Positions 52,640 through 63,749 of a stretch of 64,000 nt of DNA are shown one piece after another. The DNA is from Mesostigma viride (taxonomy: Eukaryota; Streptophyta; Mesostigmatophyceae; Mesostigmatales; Mesostigmataceae). The notes below the pieces were generated by a model. The model was not told the DNA's origin, did no database searches, and saw nothing but the letters and a program-made list of their open reading frames with translations. The stretch covers positions 2,202,998 through 2,266,997 of the forward strand of contig RPFO01000015.1 in the NCBI GenBank assembly GCA_009746045.1, written 5' to 3'. Within the stretch, counting starts at the first letter, position 1, and every line of letters starts with the position of its first letter. Position numbers and translations under genes: made by a program.

Positions 52640-54110
52640 AATTACTAGGAACTGCCATTTTTGTGCTATGTTTGCTAGCATCTGTCACCTATTTGTCATG
52701 CAAACAGTCTGAATTTCTTGTGGGCAGTTAACATAGATGTTTTTATGAGCTGTGCAAATTTCTAGGCTTGACTGAGTTCATTGATATAGGCACCCATGTG
52801 TTGGAACCCTTGGAAAACCAAGAAAAACTGCATTTGGGGGGGGGGGTCGCTACCATCAGTCACCATTTTGTCATCCAACCAGCCTGCAACTTTGTGGGCA
52901 TGCTGCATGGGATGTGTTTAGAACATGTGCAAAGTTCCAGCTCCAACTGAGCTCTATTGGTGTCATTATGTATGCATATGTGTGATAAAACCCTTGGAAA
53001 ACCAAGAAAAACTGCATTTTGGGGGTATTTATGCTAGCATTTGTCACCTATTTGTCATCCAGCCAGCCTGAAACTTTGTGGGCATGCTGCATGGGATGTG
53101 TTTAGAACATGTGCCAAGTCCCAGGCCCAACTGAGTTCATTTGGAGTCATTATGTATGCATATGTGTGATAAAACCCTTGAAAAACCATGAAAAACTGCA
53201 TTTTGGGGGTATTTATGCTAGCATTTGTCACCTATTTGTCATCCAACCAGCCTGCAACTTTGTGGGCATGCTGCATGGGGTGTGTTTAGAACATGTGCAA
53301 AGTTCCAGCTCTAACTGAGTTCATTTGGAGTCATTATGTATGCATATGTGTGATAAAACCCTTGATTGAAAAACCATGAAAAACTGCATTTTGGGGGTAT
53401 TTATGCTACCATCAGTCACCATTTTGTCATCCAACCAGCCTGCAACTTTGTGGGCATGCTGCATGGGGTGTGTTTAGAACATGTGCAAAGTTCCAGCTCC
53501 AACTGAGTTCATTTGGAGTCATCATGTATGCATATGTGTGATAAAACCCTTGAAAAACCATGAAAAACTGCATTTTGGGGGTATTTATGCTACTGTAGCA
53601 TTTGTCACCTATTTGTCATCAACCAGCCTGAAACTTTGTGGGCATGCTGCATGGGATGTGTTTAGAACATGCGCAAAGTTCCAGCTCCAACTGAGCTCTA
53701 TTGGTGTCATTATGTATGCATATGTGTGATAAAACCCTTGAAAAACCATGAAAAACTGCATTTTGGGGGTATTTATGCTACTGTAGCATTTGTCACCATT
53801 TTGTCATCCAACCAGCCTGCAACTTTGTGGGCATGCTGCATGGGATGTGTTTAAAACATGTGCAAAGTTCAAGCTCCAAATGAGCTCTATTGGTGTCATT
53901 ATGTATGCATATGTGTGATAAAACCCTTGAAAAACCATGAAAAACTGCATTTTTCGGGTATTTATGCTAGCATTTGTCACCTATTTGTCATCCAACCAGC
54001 CTGAAACTTTGTGGGCATGCTGCATGGGATGTGTTTAGAACATGTGCCAAGTCCCAGGCCCAACTGAGTTCATTTGGAGTCTTTATATATGCATACATGC
54101 CAGAAAGTGC
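52640..54110 (+). repeat. ~186-bp tandem satellite, about 8 units
   Basis: TGCTGCATGG recurs at 52901, 53085, 53269, 53457, 53645, 53834 and 54018 (spacing 184-189 bp). Each unit carries AAAACTGCATTTTGGGGGTA, TTATGCTAGCATTTGTCACC and CATTATGTATGCATATGTGT. The last unit decays into a unique tail to about 54,260. Short frames (GHAAWDVFRTCAKFQLQL) are artefacts. Confidence 0.9.
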
Positions 54111-54299
54111 TGAAAATACGGTATTTTTTGCTAGCAAATGTCACCATGTTACCATGCTGCCGACTCCCAAAATTTTTTTTGACCACATGGCATCATAAGA
54201 TATCTGATAAGGAACCTTGGTGCCAAATTTGAGGTCAAACTGACCATTATTCCTTCTCCAAATAATTGGGTTTTCGGATTAATGTGTGTGTCAAGACAT

Positions 54300-54620
54300 G
54301 TCACGGTGGCACGGTGGCACGGTGGCACAGTGGCATCCCACGTTGGGCAGTGCTTGTGGGCAATATAACATTAGTATTGGACGTTATGTTACCTCGTGAC
54401 ACCATACAAAATCATAAAATGGTAGTTTTATGGTGCAACGGTGCAACGGTGCAACGGTGCAACGGTGGCACAGTGGCACCCCACTTTAGGCAGTGCTTGT
54501 GGACATTATAACATTAGTATTGGACGTTATGTTACCTCATGACACCATACAAAATCATAAAATGGTAGTTTTATGGTGCAACGGTGCAACGGTGCAACGG
54601 TGCAACGGTGCAACGGTGTC
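54300..54620. repeat. ~142-bp duplicated block with GGTGCAAC arrays
   Basis: Two tandem copies, each with CAGTGCTTGTGG, ATAACATTAGTATTGGACGT, TACAAAATCATAAAATGGTA and a run of GGTGCAAC octamers (complement of GTTGCACC). It connects the satellite to the Gypsy element. Confidence 0.85.
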
Positions 54621-55047
54621 AAAACATGATGAGACACTTACCTCCTAGCTTTGGACCTAAGGGAGGTACAAAATAACAAAGTTGAAAAAAAGTCAAATTG
54701 TACTAGTGCTGGAGTACAATTCCAGGTGTGCTTAGGGGGACGCATTCCCTCAGCTACCCCTAGTAGGCTGAATGCTGTGCAGACAGGACCCCCAGGGTTC
54801 CCCTATGATAATCAGGCTACCGCACCCTCTTCGCTCCCTCGTGACCCTCCAGCAGTGGCTTTTTCGCCAGGGTCTTCTTCGGGGTTAGTTCCTATGGATT
54901 TGGGGGGGAGGGGGAACAGTAGGCCTGTCAGCCGGGGGTAACCTGGACAGGTCCTTAGATAGTACCCCAGATAATAATTTTTGCCTGCCTGTTTTTATAA
55001 CCTCTGTAGGAGCTGAATCATCCCTACCACTACGTGTCCGTCCTCTT

Positions 55048-56979
55048 ATGTTTTTGAATGGTGGCTTAACCGTTCCCCATACTGTTGTAGACCCCTTCTT
55101 GCATGCTGATGAACTTTTGAACGTCTCTGTGTTAGTGGATAGCGGTGCGGCTAGCTCCTTTGTGAGCGAGGCCCTAGTTAGGCGTTTAGGACTAGTCCCT
55201 ATCCCTCACACCAAAACTGTCACTGTCCATTATGCTGACGGTCGCACCAGTCATTCCCCGGGTACGGTGTCCCTTCCCCTGGTCATACAAGGACGTACTG
55301 TCAACCTGACGGCCACTATAGGCCCTATCACTACAGCTGATGTATTACTAGGATTAGATTGGCACCAGGATAATAAGATTACTATTAATTATGATACCAT
55401 GGTCATTTGGTTTCCAGATAGCTCTTACTGGGTACCGGAACGTCATTATAGATTAGAAAATTTATCCTTGGTAGACATTACTCCTCCTACACCTGTTGAT
55501 CCTCCTGTAAGACCTATACCTGAAGTATTAATGTCCAATGATGAATTGCGATCTGAACTAAAGGAATATGGATACCTATTATGTATGTTCCTTCAGTTAG
55601 AAGTACAGGAGATACCTATCACTAATAATAGTGTGGATATAGATGTAAACACAGTGGATACAATAGGAGTGGGATTTACTGAAAATGAAATAGTAAGATA
55701 CATGGCTGTGATAGATTCCTCAAAAGTTTTTGAAGAAAAGACTCCTTCTTATCCTCCTCCTCGTTCTGTTTTACACCGTGTAGTTATCAAGGACGGTGCA
55801 GTTCCTACGCACTCTCCGATGTATAGAATGGGCCCTACCGAATTAAAGGAACTAAAACAGATTTTAGTGTCACTATTAGAAGCAGGATTGATAGAGCCTA
55901 GTAACTCCCCCTACTCAGCTGGTGTCCTGTTAGTTCCTAAGCCAAATGGCAAGTTTCGCCTAGTTACTGATTATAGGAAGTTAAATGATATTACTGTGAA
56001 GTCTAAATACCCTCTACCTCGTATTGATGATATATTTAATAAGGTTAAAGGTTCCACCTGTTTCACGGTACTGGATTGTGCGGATGGTTTTTGGCAACTG
56101 CGTATAGCTCCTGAGGATTGCCATAAAACCGCCTTTGCTACCCCTTTTGGTCATTACCAGTTTAGAGTAGCGGCTATGGGACTCTGTAACTCTCCTGCCT
56201 CTTTTCAAATGTTAATGAATGAAGTGCTTAGACCTGTTATGGGTAATTCTCACCTTCCTCAAGTGTCATCTGATTTAAAGGATCCTTCCTTCTCCTCTGT
56301 TTCTTTATCTGAGCACGATCGTTCTTGTGCTCAAGCTTACTTAGATGATATCCTTATTTACTCTCCTGATTTTGAAACGCACCTACGTGATTTAAAGAAA
56401 GTCTTAGAAATAATGGCTGAAAATTCTTTGTGGGCTCGCCGTGCTAAAGTTCGTTCTGGTAGGAGTGTACCATTTTTAGGACACGTCTTGTCAGATGCCG
56501 GGGTCGCTACCGACCCGGATAAAACTAAGTCAATTCAGGAATGGCCTACCCCTACCGACGTTAAAGGTGTACGTAGTTTCCTAGGGATTGCCTCTTACTA
56601 TAGGCGTTTTATCCCGCGTTTCGCAACTATAGCAGCCCCTATTAATCATTTATTAAAGAAAGATATCCCCTTTGTTTGGAGTAGTGAATGTCAGTCGGCT
56701 TTTCAGTGTCTAAAATCCCTACTCCTCTCTCCTCCCGTACTCATCCTACCGGATACTACTAAACCCTTTGTGGTAGCTACAGACGCTAGTAAGGTAGCTA
56801 TAGGGGGCGTCCTTCTCCAGGATCAGGGTCAGGGCTTACAGCCAATTGAGTATATCTCTAGGACAATGCTCCCTGCGGAGCGTAACTATCCCGTACACCA
56901 GCAGGAACTCTTAGCGGTGGTGTATTGTTGCCACGCGTGGCAGCACTTTCTTAAAGGTGCCAATTTGATGTTTGCCTGA
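55048..56979 (+). pseudogene. Gypsy pol: protease, RT, RNase H
   Basis: Protease: VLVDSGAASSFVSEALVRRL then LLGLDWH. RT: AGVLLVPKPNGKFRLVTDYR, FTVLDCADGFWQL, AMGLCNSPASFQ and the catalytic AYLDDILIYS. Connection VRSFLGIASYYRRFIPRF. RNase H: VVATDASKVAIGGVL and ERNYPVHQQELLAVVYCCHA. Protein order and motifs are standard Ty3/Gypsy. Part of the fossil element. Confidence 0.88.
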
Positions 56980-56999
56980 ATGAACCCTGTGAGATAGAT

Positions 57000-59051
57000 C
57001 CTTATAGATTAGTTATCCAACGGATCACCGTCCCCTTACCCATCTTCTCTCCAACCCAACCTTACCCCTCGTCAAGCGCGCTGGATGGAGTTTTTAGCAC
57101 AGTTTTCCCCTTTTAAACTTCAGTATGTTAAGGGTGTAGATAACATAGTACCAGATGCACTCTCCCGTCGCGCAGATTACTCCTTTTTCGAGGACCTTGG
57201 ATGTTCTCAATACTACTCTAGTTCCTACTACTATGGGTGTAACCCCTTATGGTGAACTACCTGATGATGAATCCTATGCCTATCTCTTTCATACAGCTGT
57301 TCGCATGCCTGATCTCCTTTCTCACGTAGGACTCTCTCTCCCGTGTGAGGCCCTTCCTGTGGTCTCGGTGGGGGGGAGGGGAAAAATAAAATTTCTATAC
57401 CGCTTAGCCATATAGCGACTAGGTCAGGAAAGTCTTATGATAACATAGTCCCTCTAGGACCTCCCCTTCTCTTTGGCAAGGCGGTAGGAGACCTCTTTAA
57501 ACCTGTTCTGGATACCTCTGTAGCGATGCCTACCTCTGATCTTGAACGCCTTATTAGTAGATTTACGGCCACTGAGCCGGAAGCTTTAGCTGCCATTGCT
57601 GCCCATCCCCAACAATTAGGCAAGCACCCTTGTAAATTTGTAGGTGGGTTTTTATATGTGCAGATAGCAGATTCTCCCCCTCAATGGCGCCTGTATGTCC
57701 CTCCTATCTGTCGCTCCTCCTTGCTCTTTGAGTTGCATGACTTAGCTGCTCATCAGGGTGGTAAACGGGTACGGGACCTAGTAGCCCGCTCTTACTACTG
57801 GCCTTCCCTTTTAAAGGATGTAGATGAGTATGTTAGAACCTGTCAATCTTGCCAGGAGATGAAACCCAACAATGTAGGACAGATAGCAGAACCTAGGACC
57901 CTACCTGATCCCATCATGCCGTGGGACTCCATTATGATGGATTTTGTAGGACCTTTTAGGAAGAATGATAGAGGTAACGCCCAGATCCTTGTTTTCGTAG
58001 ATCGTTTTACTCGTATGTGTCATCTCGTGCCGTGTCCCTTAGAACTCACCGCACGCGATTGCGCACGCCTATACCTTAATAACGTCTATAGATATCATGG
58101 TTTGAGTAGGCAGTTTATTAGTGATAAAGATAAGCTATTTACCTCTGACTTTTGGCAGCAGTTTTTCGCTGCTATCGGTACCAAGGTTACGTTCGGTACT
58201 GCCTATCACTCCTCCTCCTCTCATCTAGTAGAACGTCTTAATAGGGTAGTGGAAGAAGCGCTGAGGCACTATGTTAACGGCTCGGGAGTGATTGGGAGGA
58301 TTATCTATGCTTGGTAGAGTTCTCCCTTAACAATTGCCCTCAGGCTGCGCATGGCTATACGCCTTTCTTCCTAGATACTGGTAGACAGCCTCTTACTCCT
58401 ACCTCTCTCTTAGCTAGTCCTTTACGGGACAGGGACGATGTGTCCCGGGATACCGTAGAAGGTGTGCAGGCCTTGCTAGATAAAATGAAAAATGCACATG
58501 ATCACGCAATTTCAGGGTACCAAAAGGCTCAGGCCAAGTACCTTGCTAGGTTGCGTGCCTCCTTAGATAGAAGAGCGCCTGAAATAGATATAGGAGATTT
58601 AGTCTTAGTAGAAGGCCCCCGTGTTGGCCGTTTTGCTCACAAGTTCGAAGCAGAACTTAAAGTGAAACTTAGGCCCGCCTTCTTAGGACCCTTCCGTGTG
58701 TTGTCTAGAGTAGGTAATTTCTTATATAAAATAGATATCCCTACCTCTTGGCAGACACATTCTAACACCTTCCATAGAAGCCAGCTGAAGCTTTATCACC
58801 AAAGCACGTTCGCTGGTAGAGAACTAGCTCCTGCCCCTTTAGAGCATAACCCTGACACTGGTGAGGTAGAAGACGAGGTAGAGAGTATCGTGGCCCATAG
58901 AGATATTAAAAAGGGCCGCGGTACCCAGCGCCAGTATAAGGTGAAATGGATGTATGCTCGTAGTGAGGTAGATAAAGTATGGTACACGGAGAGTGAGTTA
59001 GATGGTTGTAGCCGCTTGTTGCAGGACTACAAAACCCTACACCAGCTCTAG
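57000..59051 (+). pseudogene. Gypsy integrase with C-terminal chromodomain
   Basis: Zinc-binding N-terminal pattern (HDLAAHQGGKR ... CQSCQEMKP), catalytic core (MMDFVGPFRKNDRGNAQILV, ISDKDKLFTSDFW), GPFRVLSRVGNFLYKIDIP toward the C-terminus, and a chromodomain (EVESIVAHRDIKKGRGTQRQ YKVKWMYARS). Chromodomains steer chromoviruses towards modified histones (family knowledge). Broken. Confidence 0.8.
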
Positions 59052-59128
59052 CTGGCAACCTGCCCCTCCCTTATCGTATTCCTGCTGTTGGTGGGTGGTT
59101 GGTTGTCCCCTCCCCTCCGCAGCCATCA

Positions 59129-61441
59129 TGGCTGATCCTACCCCTCCGTCGGAGAGCCGGCCGCCTTCCCCTCCACCACCGGACCCAGAGCTCTACTTCG
59201 AGGCCCTTCCGGGCCGCTGGGTGTCACGTTCCAGTTATCCGGGTGGCCTCGTTCAGCCTGCCCTCCAGGCTCATCATGCGGCTTTAGTCAGGGCTGCCCT
59301 CTTTGGGGTCGCGTGGTTCGGCCCGGCCCCGATGATCCGCAAAGCTAGTTGTGCATGGGTTCGACGATGCCGGGCATTGTCTTTTAGGATGTGGCTCCCG
59401 CTGCCCGCCTTGGGCAGATAGCCGCTGTCCTTCAGTGCCCCCGGGTGTTTTCCTACCTGTCTACCCCTGTGGGCCGCTCCTGCCTACGGGAGGTGTTCCC
59501 TTGGCTTCCGGGCGAGGGCGAGGCAGATGTAGATGACACCCCTGTGACCTCCTACGGGCGGTCGAGTTCATGGAATCGCGGACCAGTCAGCGGGGTAGCA
59601 GTTGGCGACCCTTCCCCTACGGACGCACCAGTCGAGGCGCAGTACACGCCAGAGTATTCGGCCTCAGTGCAGCGTCCTCCTCCTCCGTGTCGGCTCCTTC
59701 CCCTGTCCCGTCTTCACCACGGTCGACCCGGCGCGTGTCTGTGGAGCCTACCCCTTTGGGCTTGGATCGCGAGCCTGATCATCTCTCGGCGACTGTTTCT
59801 GCGATGCAGGCCCAGATCCAGTCCCTGACCTCGGCATTCGGGGCCTTCTTGGCGGCCCAGGCGCAGGCTCCAGCCACGCCAGGTGGGGTGTCTGTTGTAT
59901 CTGTGCCCCCTACCCCTTCGGTTGCCTCGGCGCCTACGGTTTCGCCTGCGCTGTGCGAGCCCTCGGTAGCTGCGGTTTCCTCTGTTGCTGCGGCTCCTAC
60001 GCCTCCGGCTGCCTCTGCGCCTGCGACCGACGTACCTATGCCTTTGCGCGAGTCGCCCACCCCAGCGGCCGCGCCCGCCGTCGCCGCTTCCGGGCCGCCC
60101 GCAGCGCCATCGCAGCCAACGCGGGGTTTCTTCAGCGACACGGGCGGTCTTCCCAGGCTTTGGGAGGGTGGTCCCCCGCAGAGGATTCCGGTGCCCGACT
60201 GGAGCTTGGACGGTAACCAGCCTTATGCCGGATTGCCTGTCCCTACGGGCCCTGTTTTCAACATGTGGCCTGAGGGTGCGCCGCCACCGGAGACCGGAGC
60301 GCCAGCTGCGGTGGCGGGTCCGTCGCGACCCCCTTCGGCAGCGGGTCCGGCGCGACCTCCTGTTGTACCGGCGCCGTCTGCGTCTGTGCCGGTTCCTACC
60401 CCTGCTTCGGCCCCTGCCCCTTCGGCCTCGCGGTCTTTGGCTGCGGTTGTTCGGGCCAGCGGCCCTGATCCTCGCGCCACCCGCGCTGCTGATTCCCTCC
60501 GGGAGTTGTCCCAGGGCGATCGGGACCGGGCCCCTTCTGTGGTGCATGCGACGCCGGAGTCGCGCGACACGCCCGTCCTGGGTACGGTATGTCTGCGCTC
60601 GCCTGCCGACAGTGTGACCTGCCGCGCGCCTCCGCCGAGCTTGCCATTTCGCCATGTCCTACGGGTTCTCCCAGGTGTGTCGGGCGCCGCGGGACCGTGG
60701 CCTACCCATTGAGACTGATCGGCCTCCTTTCGATATGGTTATTTTAGCTGATCCTGTGTTCCAGGGCGAGATCCTGGTTCGGCGCGTTCTGTATCGCTGG
60801 GCTAGGCGTCACAATGACTTGGACACCTACGGTGGGTTCCAGTGGGCTTACCCTCCGCCTCTGGGCATTATGGCCTCAGATGCCCTTACGGTAGAGTTTC
60901 CTGCGGTGCCGGGTGCTACGTACAGCACGGTTCTCCAGCCCATCCTGGAGTGGGATGCCCGTCGTCCAGCGCCCATCCCGGGCCAGGGTCTGGACTCCCG
61001 TGGCCATCCTCCTCCTCGGGCTAGCGACTACCTAGAGACGTTCGGGTCGCGACAGTGTGCTCGTCGGTGGCGCTCCCGTGAGGTTCGGCACATCCGGATG
61101 TGGCCGTCTAACGTGGAGCCCCTGGTAGATCTGTTCTTCCCGACGGGTTTGCGCCCTCGGATCCGGTACCATCGCCTACTCCTGCGGGCTCTCTGTTTGA
61201 TCGCGGTAGAGCCTTTCCTACGCCTCTTTGCCTGTGGTTTCCTGGACTGGGCCCGTGGCCAGGTCGTTCTTACGCAGCATAGGTATTACTGGGCCTTTCT
61301 GGGCCTTTTTCCTGATGGCGTGTGGGCCGATGTTTTCCTCACTGTAGATAGGCATGACAATGCCGATGATGTGGCCCACTACCAGGCGTACCTGGATGTT
61401 CTGCTGGCCTCTCGTGGCACTTACCAGACGGATGGCAACTA
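59129..61441 (+). pseudogene. Extra ORF region after the chromodomain
   Basis: A Pro/Ser-rich start (MADPTPPSESRPPSPPPPDP) leads to a coiled-coil-like stretch (SAMQAQIQSLTSAFGAFLAA), a long Pro/Ala-rich linker and an aromatic C-terminal domain (DRPPFDMVILADPVFQGEIL ... RRVLYRWARRHNDLDTYGGF). It does not match envelope, integrase or zinc-knuckle proteins I know. It could be a displaced structural protein or an extra gene of this Gypsy family, or a host fragment. No zinc knuckle. About two or three breaks; fossil. Confidence 0.5.
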
Positions 61442-61811
61442 GATAGAGGGCCTTAGGCCCGACCTGAGGGTGTTGTCCCTCCGGTATATAGAGTCGCCCA
61501 CATATTCTGGCCAGTTGACTGGTCGTTCTTGGTCCTTGGTACTGATTTGTTTACTCTGTGTGTCCTGCCCAGTGCCGTCCCCCCCGGCAAGGACTCTGTT
61601 CCAGGCAGTTAGGGGAACCTACCACCAGGCTTGGTGCTGGCTAACCCTACACCACCCGGCGTGGTGGTGGAACCGAGTAACACGATTGGTGCTTTGTATC
61701 TTGGATGGCCTGCCGATTGTGTTGGTGTGTGCTGGGTGCATTAGGTTTCCTACCCCTTGGTTTCCTCCCTGTGCGTAGGGAGAGGGCTCCCTACCTTTGT
61801 GGGGGGGGAGG

Positions 61812-62213
61812 TGTTACGTCGCGTAACAATTCGTTGTAGTTACGGACGTAAATTAGGTCCTTTGCCTCGGTTGTTCCTAGGTTTACGTGTAGTTCCAACT
61901 GGGACACTATTGTCCTCGTAACAGTACTGTGGTACATTGGGTGCTTTTGGGCGCCGCGCCGCGTACTTTATTAGTGGTCCTTATCCTTTGGTAGAATGTA
62001 GTGGACCAGCGTGCATCTGTGCATCTGCCTGTGTATCTGTATGCGAGGGCCAGGTCGGCCCGAGCATGTTGGACCGTTGGTGACCATTTATGCACGTTCC
62101 ACCCCTCGTGTGGTCACTCGGCGTGTGTTAGATGAATTAACACATATAGGCTTGGGTCACGGCAGTGTAGTGTGTTTCCTTCCTCTATTCCTGGAATAAA
62201 CGGGTTCGGGTAA
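61812..62213 (+). repeat. Probable 3' LTR of the Gypsy element
   Basis: Begins TGTTACGTCGCGTAACA right after a long G tract (a purine-rich priming site). The right boundary is not determined; no partner LTR in the window. Confidence 0.55.
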
Positions 62214-62403
62214 ATGGTTGTATGGCGTATTATAGCAACACATACGTGAATGCATTGAGATCAGCTCCGTCTCGTTCGTCTTTCGCTAGGGGTTTGAGTA
62301 GAGGAGGCCTGACCAATTTAGGTAGTATCAGGCCCAGTAGAGGTAGAGGTGGAGGTAGAAGTTTAGGACGTAACACCACATCATTCCAAAAAGCCATTTT
62401 TCC
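62214..62403. other. Short stretch right of the Gypsy element
   Basis: A 62-codon frame (62,222-62,410) with an Arg/Gly-rich middle (GSIRPSRGRGGGRSLGRNTT) is present but unsupported by anything else; it may belong to the Gypsy LTR or its flank. Confidence 0.3.
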
Positions 62404-62785
62404 ACCCTGAAAATTATTCTAGGATAGGCTAATGATTAGTTTGGCCTCAAATTTGGCACCAAGGTGCCTAATCAGATATCTTATGGTGGCATGTGGTCAA
62501 ATAATTTTTTGGGAGTCGGCAGCATGGTAACATGGTGACATTTGCTAGCATAAAAATACCGAATTTTCAGCACTTTCTGGCATGTATGCGTATATAATGA
62601 CATCAAATGAACTCAGTTGGACCTGGGACTTGGCACATGTTCGAAACACATCCCATGCACCTGCCCACAAAGTTTCAGGCTGGTTGGATCACAAAATGGT
62701 GACAGATGCTAGCATAAATACCCCCAAAATGCAGTTTTTCAGGGTTTTCCAAGGGTTTCATCACACATATGCATATATAATGACA
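62404..62785 (-). repeat. ~186-bp satellite, inverted orientation
   Basis: Matches the complement of the satellite tail and last units at 54,020-54,260 (shared TTGGCACCAAGGT, AGATATCTTATG, TGACATTTGCTAGCAT), so the same satellite lies on both sides of the 54.3-62.4 kb insert in opposite orientations. It ends at CATATGCATATATAATGACA, where the LINE begins. Confidence 0.8.
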
Positions 62786-63720
62786 GCGCCACCTCCCTGA
62801 TGTGCGTGGCTGTTCTCGCTTTCCTTGCGGAGTGTGGGCTCGGCGTACCTTCGTGCTCTTCCCATGGCCCCCCCATTCGCCTTGGCTCCCAGCCACTACT
62901 CGGTGGCGCTCCGGCACCAGCTATTTGCCCCGCAGCCTCTTGTTCCGGCCGGGCGGCCTTGTGGTAGCTGTGGGCAGCCGCTGGATCCCACGGGGACTCA
63001 CTACCTTGCCTGCATGGGGGGCCAACAGAATCAGAATTGGTATTTGTATTTGCACACTGTCCTCCTGACGGTGGTGCTCGCCATGATTCGGTCGGTTTTC
63101 CCCCACGCGAACATCCGGTCCGAGGATGCGGATGGCGCTGCCTTCTATTCCCCCAACCACCGGCCTGACATCGTGGTGCTGGACTTTGAGGGGGGTGGCC
63201 GGCATCTGCTTATTGACGTTTCGGTGGCGCGGCCCTTGGCTCTTAGCCACGTGGCTGGGGCCTCCCTCACGGCAGGTTACACGGCGGACCGGGCGGAGCG
63301 GGCCAAGCTCCTGGCCTACGGCGACGTCGGGCACCATCGTGTGGTGCCCTTTGTCCTGGAGGAGTTTGGGGCCATGGGGCCCCTGACCTCCGCCTTCTTC
63401 AAGGAGTGTTGCCGGCTCCGGGAGGACCGGCTGGACCTGGAGGGCCAGCGGGCCCCATGGTCGGCGCGGACCTGGACGTCATATTGGCGTCAGCGCTTGT
63501 CGGTGGCGCTGACTCGGGCCATGGCTGACATCATGCTCCGCCGTACGCGGGCTGATTTTGCGGTGCAGCAGGGCTATTAGGTTCCTCCCGTTAGTAGGCG
63601 TTTCCATTGGTCTTCTCGTAGTATAGAGCTTTGACATGGCTCTGTATATAGGTTTCTAGCTGGGCGTTTGTTTTGGTTTGAGTGATTTCACTCTGCTGTA
63701 AGTAATTATATTTTTCAAAT
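62786..63720 (+). mobile_element. 5'-truncated LINE copy 1 with restriction-like endonuclease
   Basis: A 5'-truncated non-LTR element flanked by an 11-bp duplication ATATAATGACA (62,775-62,785 and 63,721-63,731). The coding part runs to a stop at 63,580: a Cys/His motif CGSCGQPLDPTGTHYLAC (C-x2-C-x9-H-x3-C) followed by RPDIVVLDFEGGGRHLLIDV, a PD-(D/E)xK-like nuclease core, the C-terminal order of R2-type LINEs. RT is missing because of 5' truncation. A 3' UTR ends in ATTTTTCAAAT with a TGTAA upstream. Confidence 0.75.
62801..63580 (+). CDS. LINE C-terminal domain: CCHC knuckle and restriction-like endonuclease
   Basis: About 255 codons, open to the TAG. N-terminal part RAWLFSLSLRSVGSAYLRAL; the zinc motif and PD-(D/E)xK-like core as in the element entry; C-terminal helices (WTSYWRQRLSVALTRAMADI). 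This part nicks target DNA to start target-primed reverse transcription (family knowledge). No start codon of its own: it is a 3' fragment of a larger polyprotein. Confidence 0.7.
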   Translation, partial: CAWLFSLSLRSVGSAYLRALPMAPPFALAPSHYSVALRHQLFAPQPLVPAGRPCGSCGQPLDPTGTHYLACMGGQQNQNWYLYLHTVLLTVVLAMIRSVFPHANIRSEDADGAAFYSPNHRPDIVVLDFEGGGRHLLIDVSVARPLALSHVAGASLTAGYTADRAERAKLLAYGDVGHHRVVPFVLEEFGAMGPLTSAFFKECCRLREDRLDLEGQRAPWSARTWTSYWRQRLSVALTRAMADIMLRRTRADFAVQQGY

Positions 63721-63749
63721 ATATAATGACATATGCATATATAATGACA

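Larger units (their letters stand above)
54740..62213 (+). mobile_element. Ty3/Gypsy chromovirus copy, 5' end missing
   Basis: Parts in order: a gag end piece (54.74-54.94 kb, with GLVPMDLGGRG typical before gag zinc knuckles), pol with protease, RT, RNase H and integrase (55.05-58.3 kb), chromodomain (58.85-59.0 kb), an extra ORF region (59.13-61.44 kb) and a probable 3' LTR from 61,812 (TGTTACGTCGCG) preceded by a G-rich tract. No matching 5' LTR was seen. The right LTR end is uncertain. Fossil with several breaks; well preserved, so moderately young. Confidence 0.85.

Noticed and set aside
52640-54110. Possible CRISPR-like array
   Set aside because: The units are ~186-bp head-to-tail satellite copies with no short repeat and unique spacer pattern.
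59714-60655. 313-codon minus-strand Arg-rich frame
   Set aside because: Antisense of the Pro/Ala-rich ORF region of the Gypsy element.
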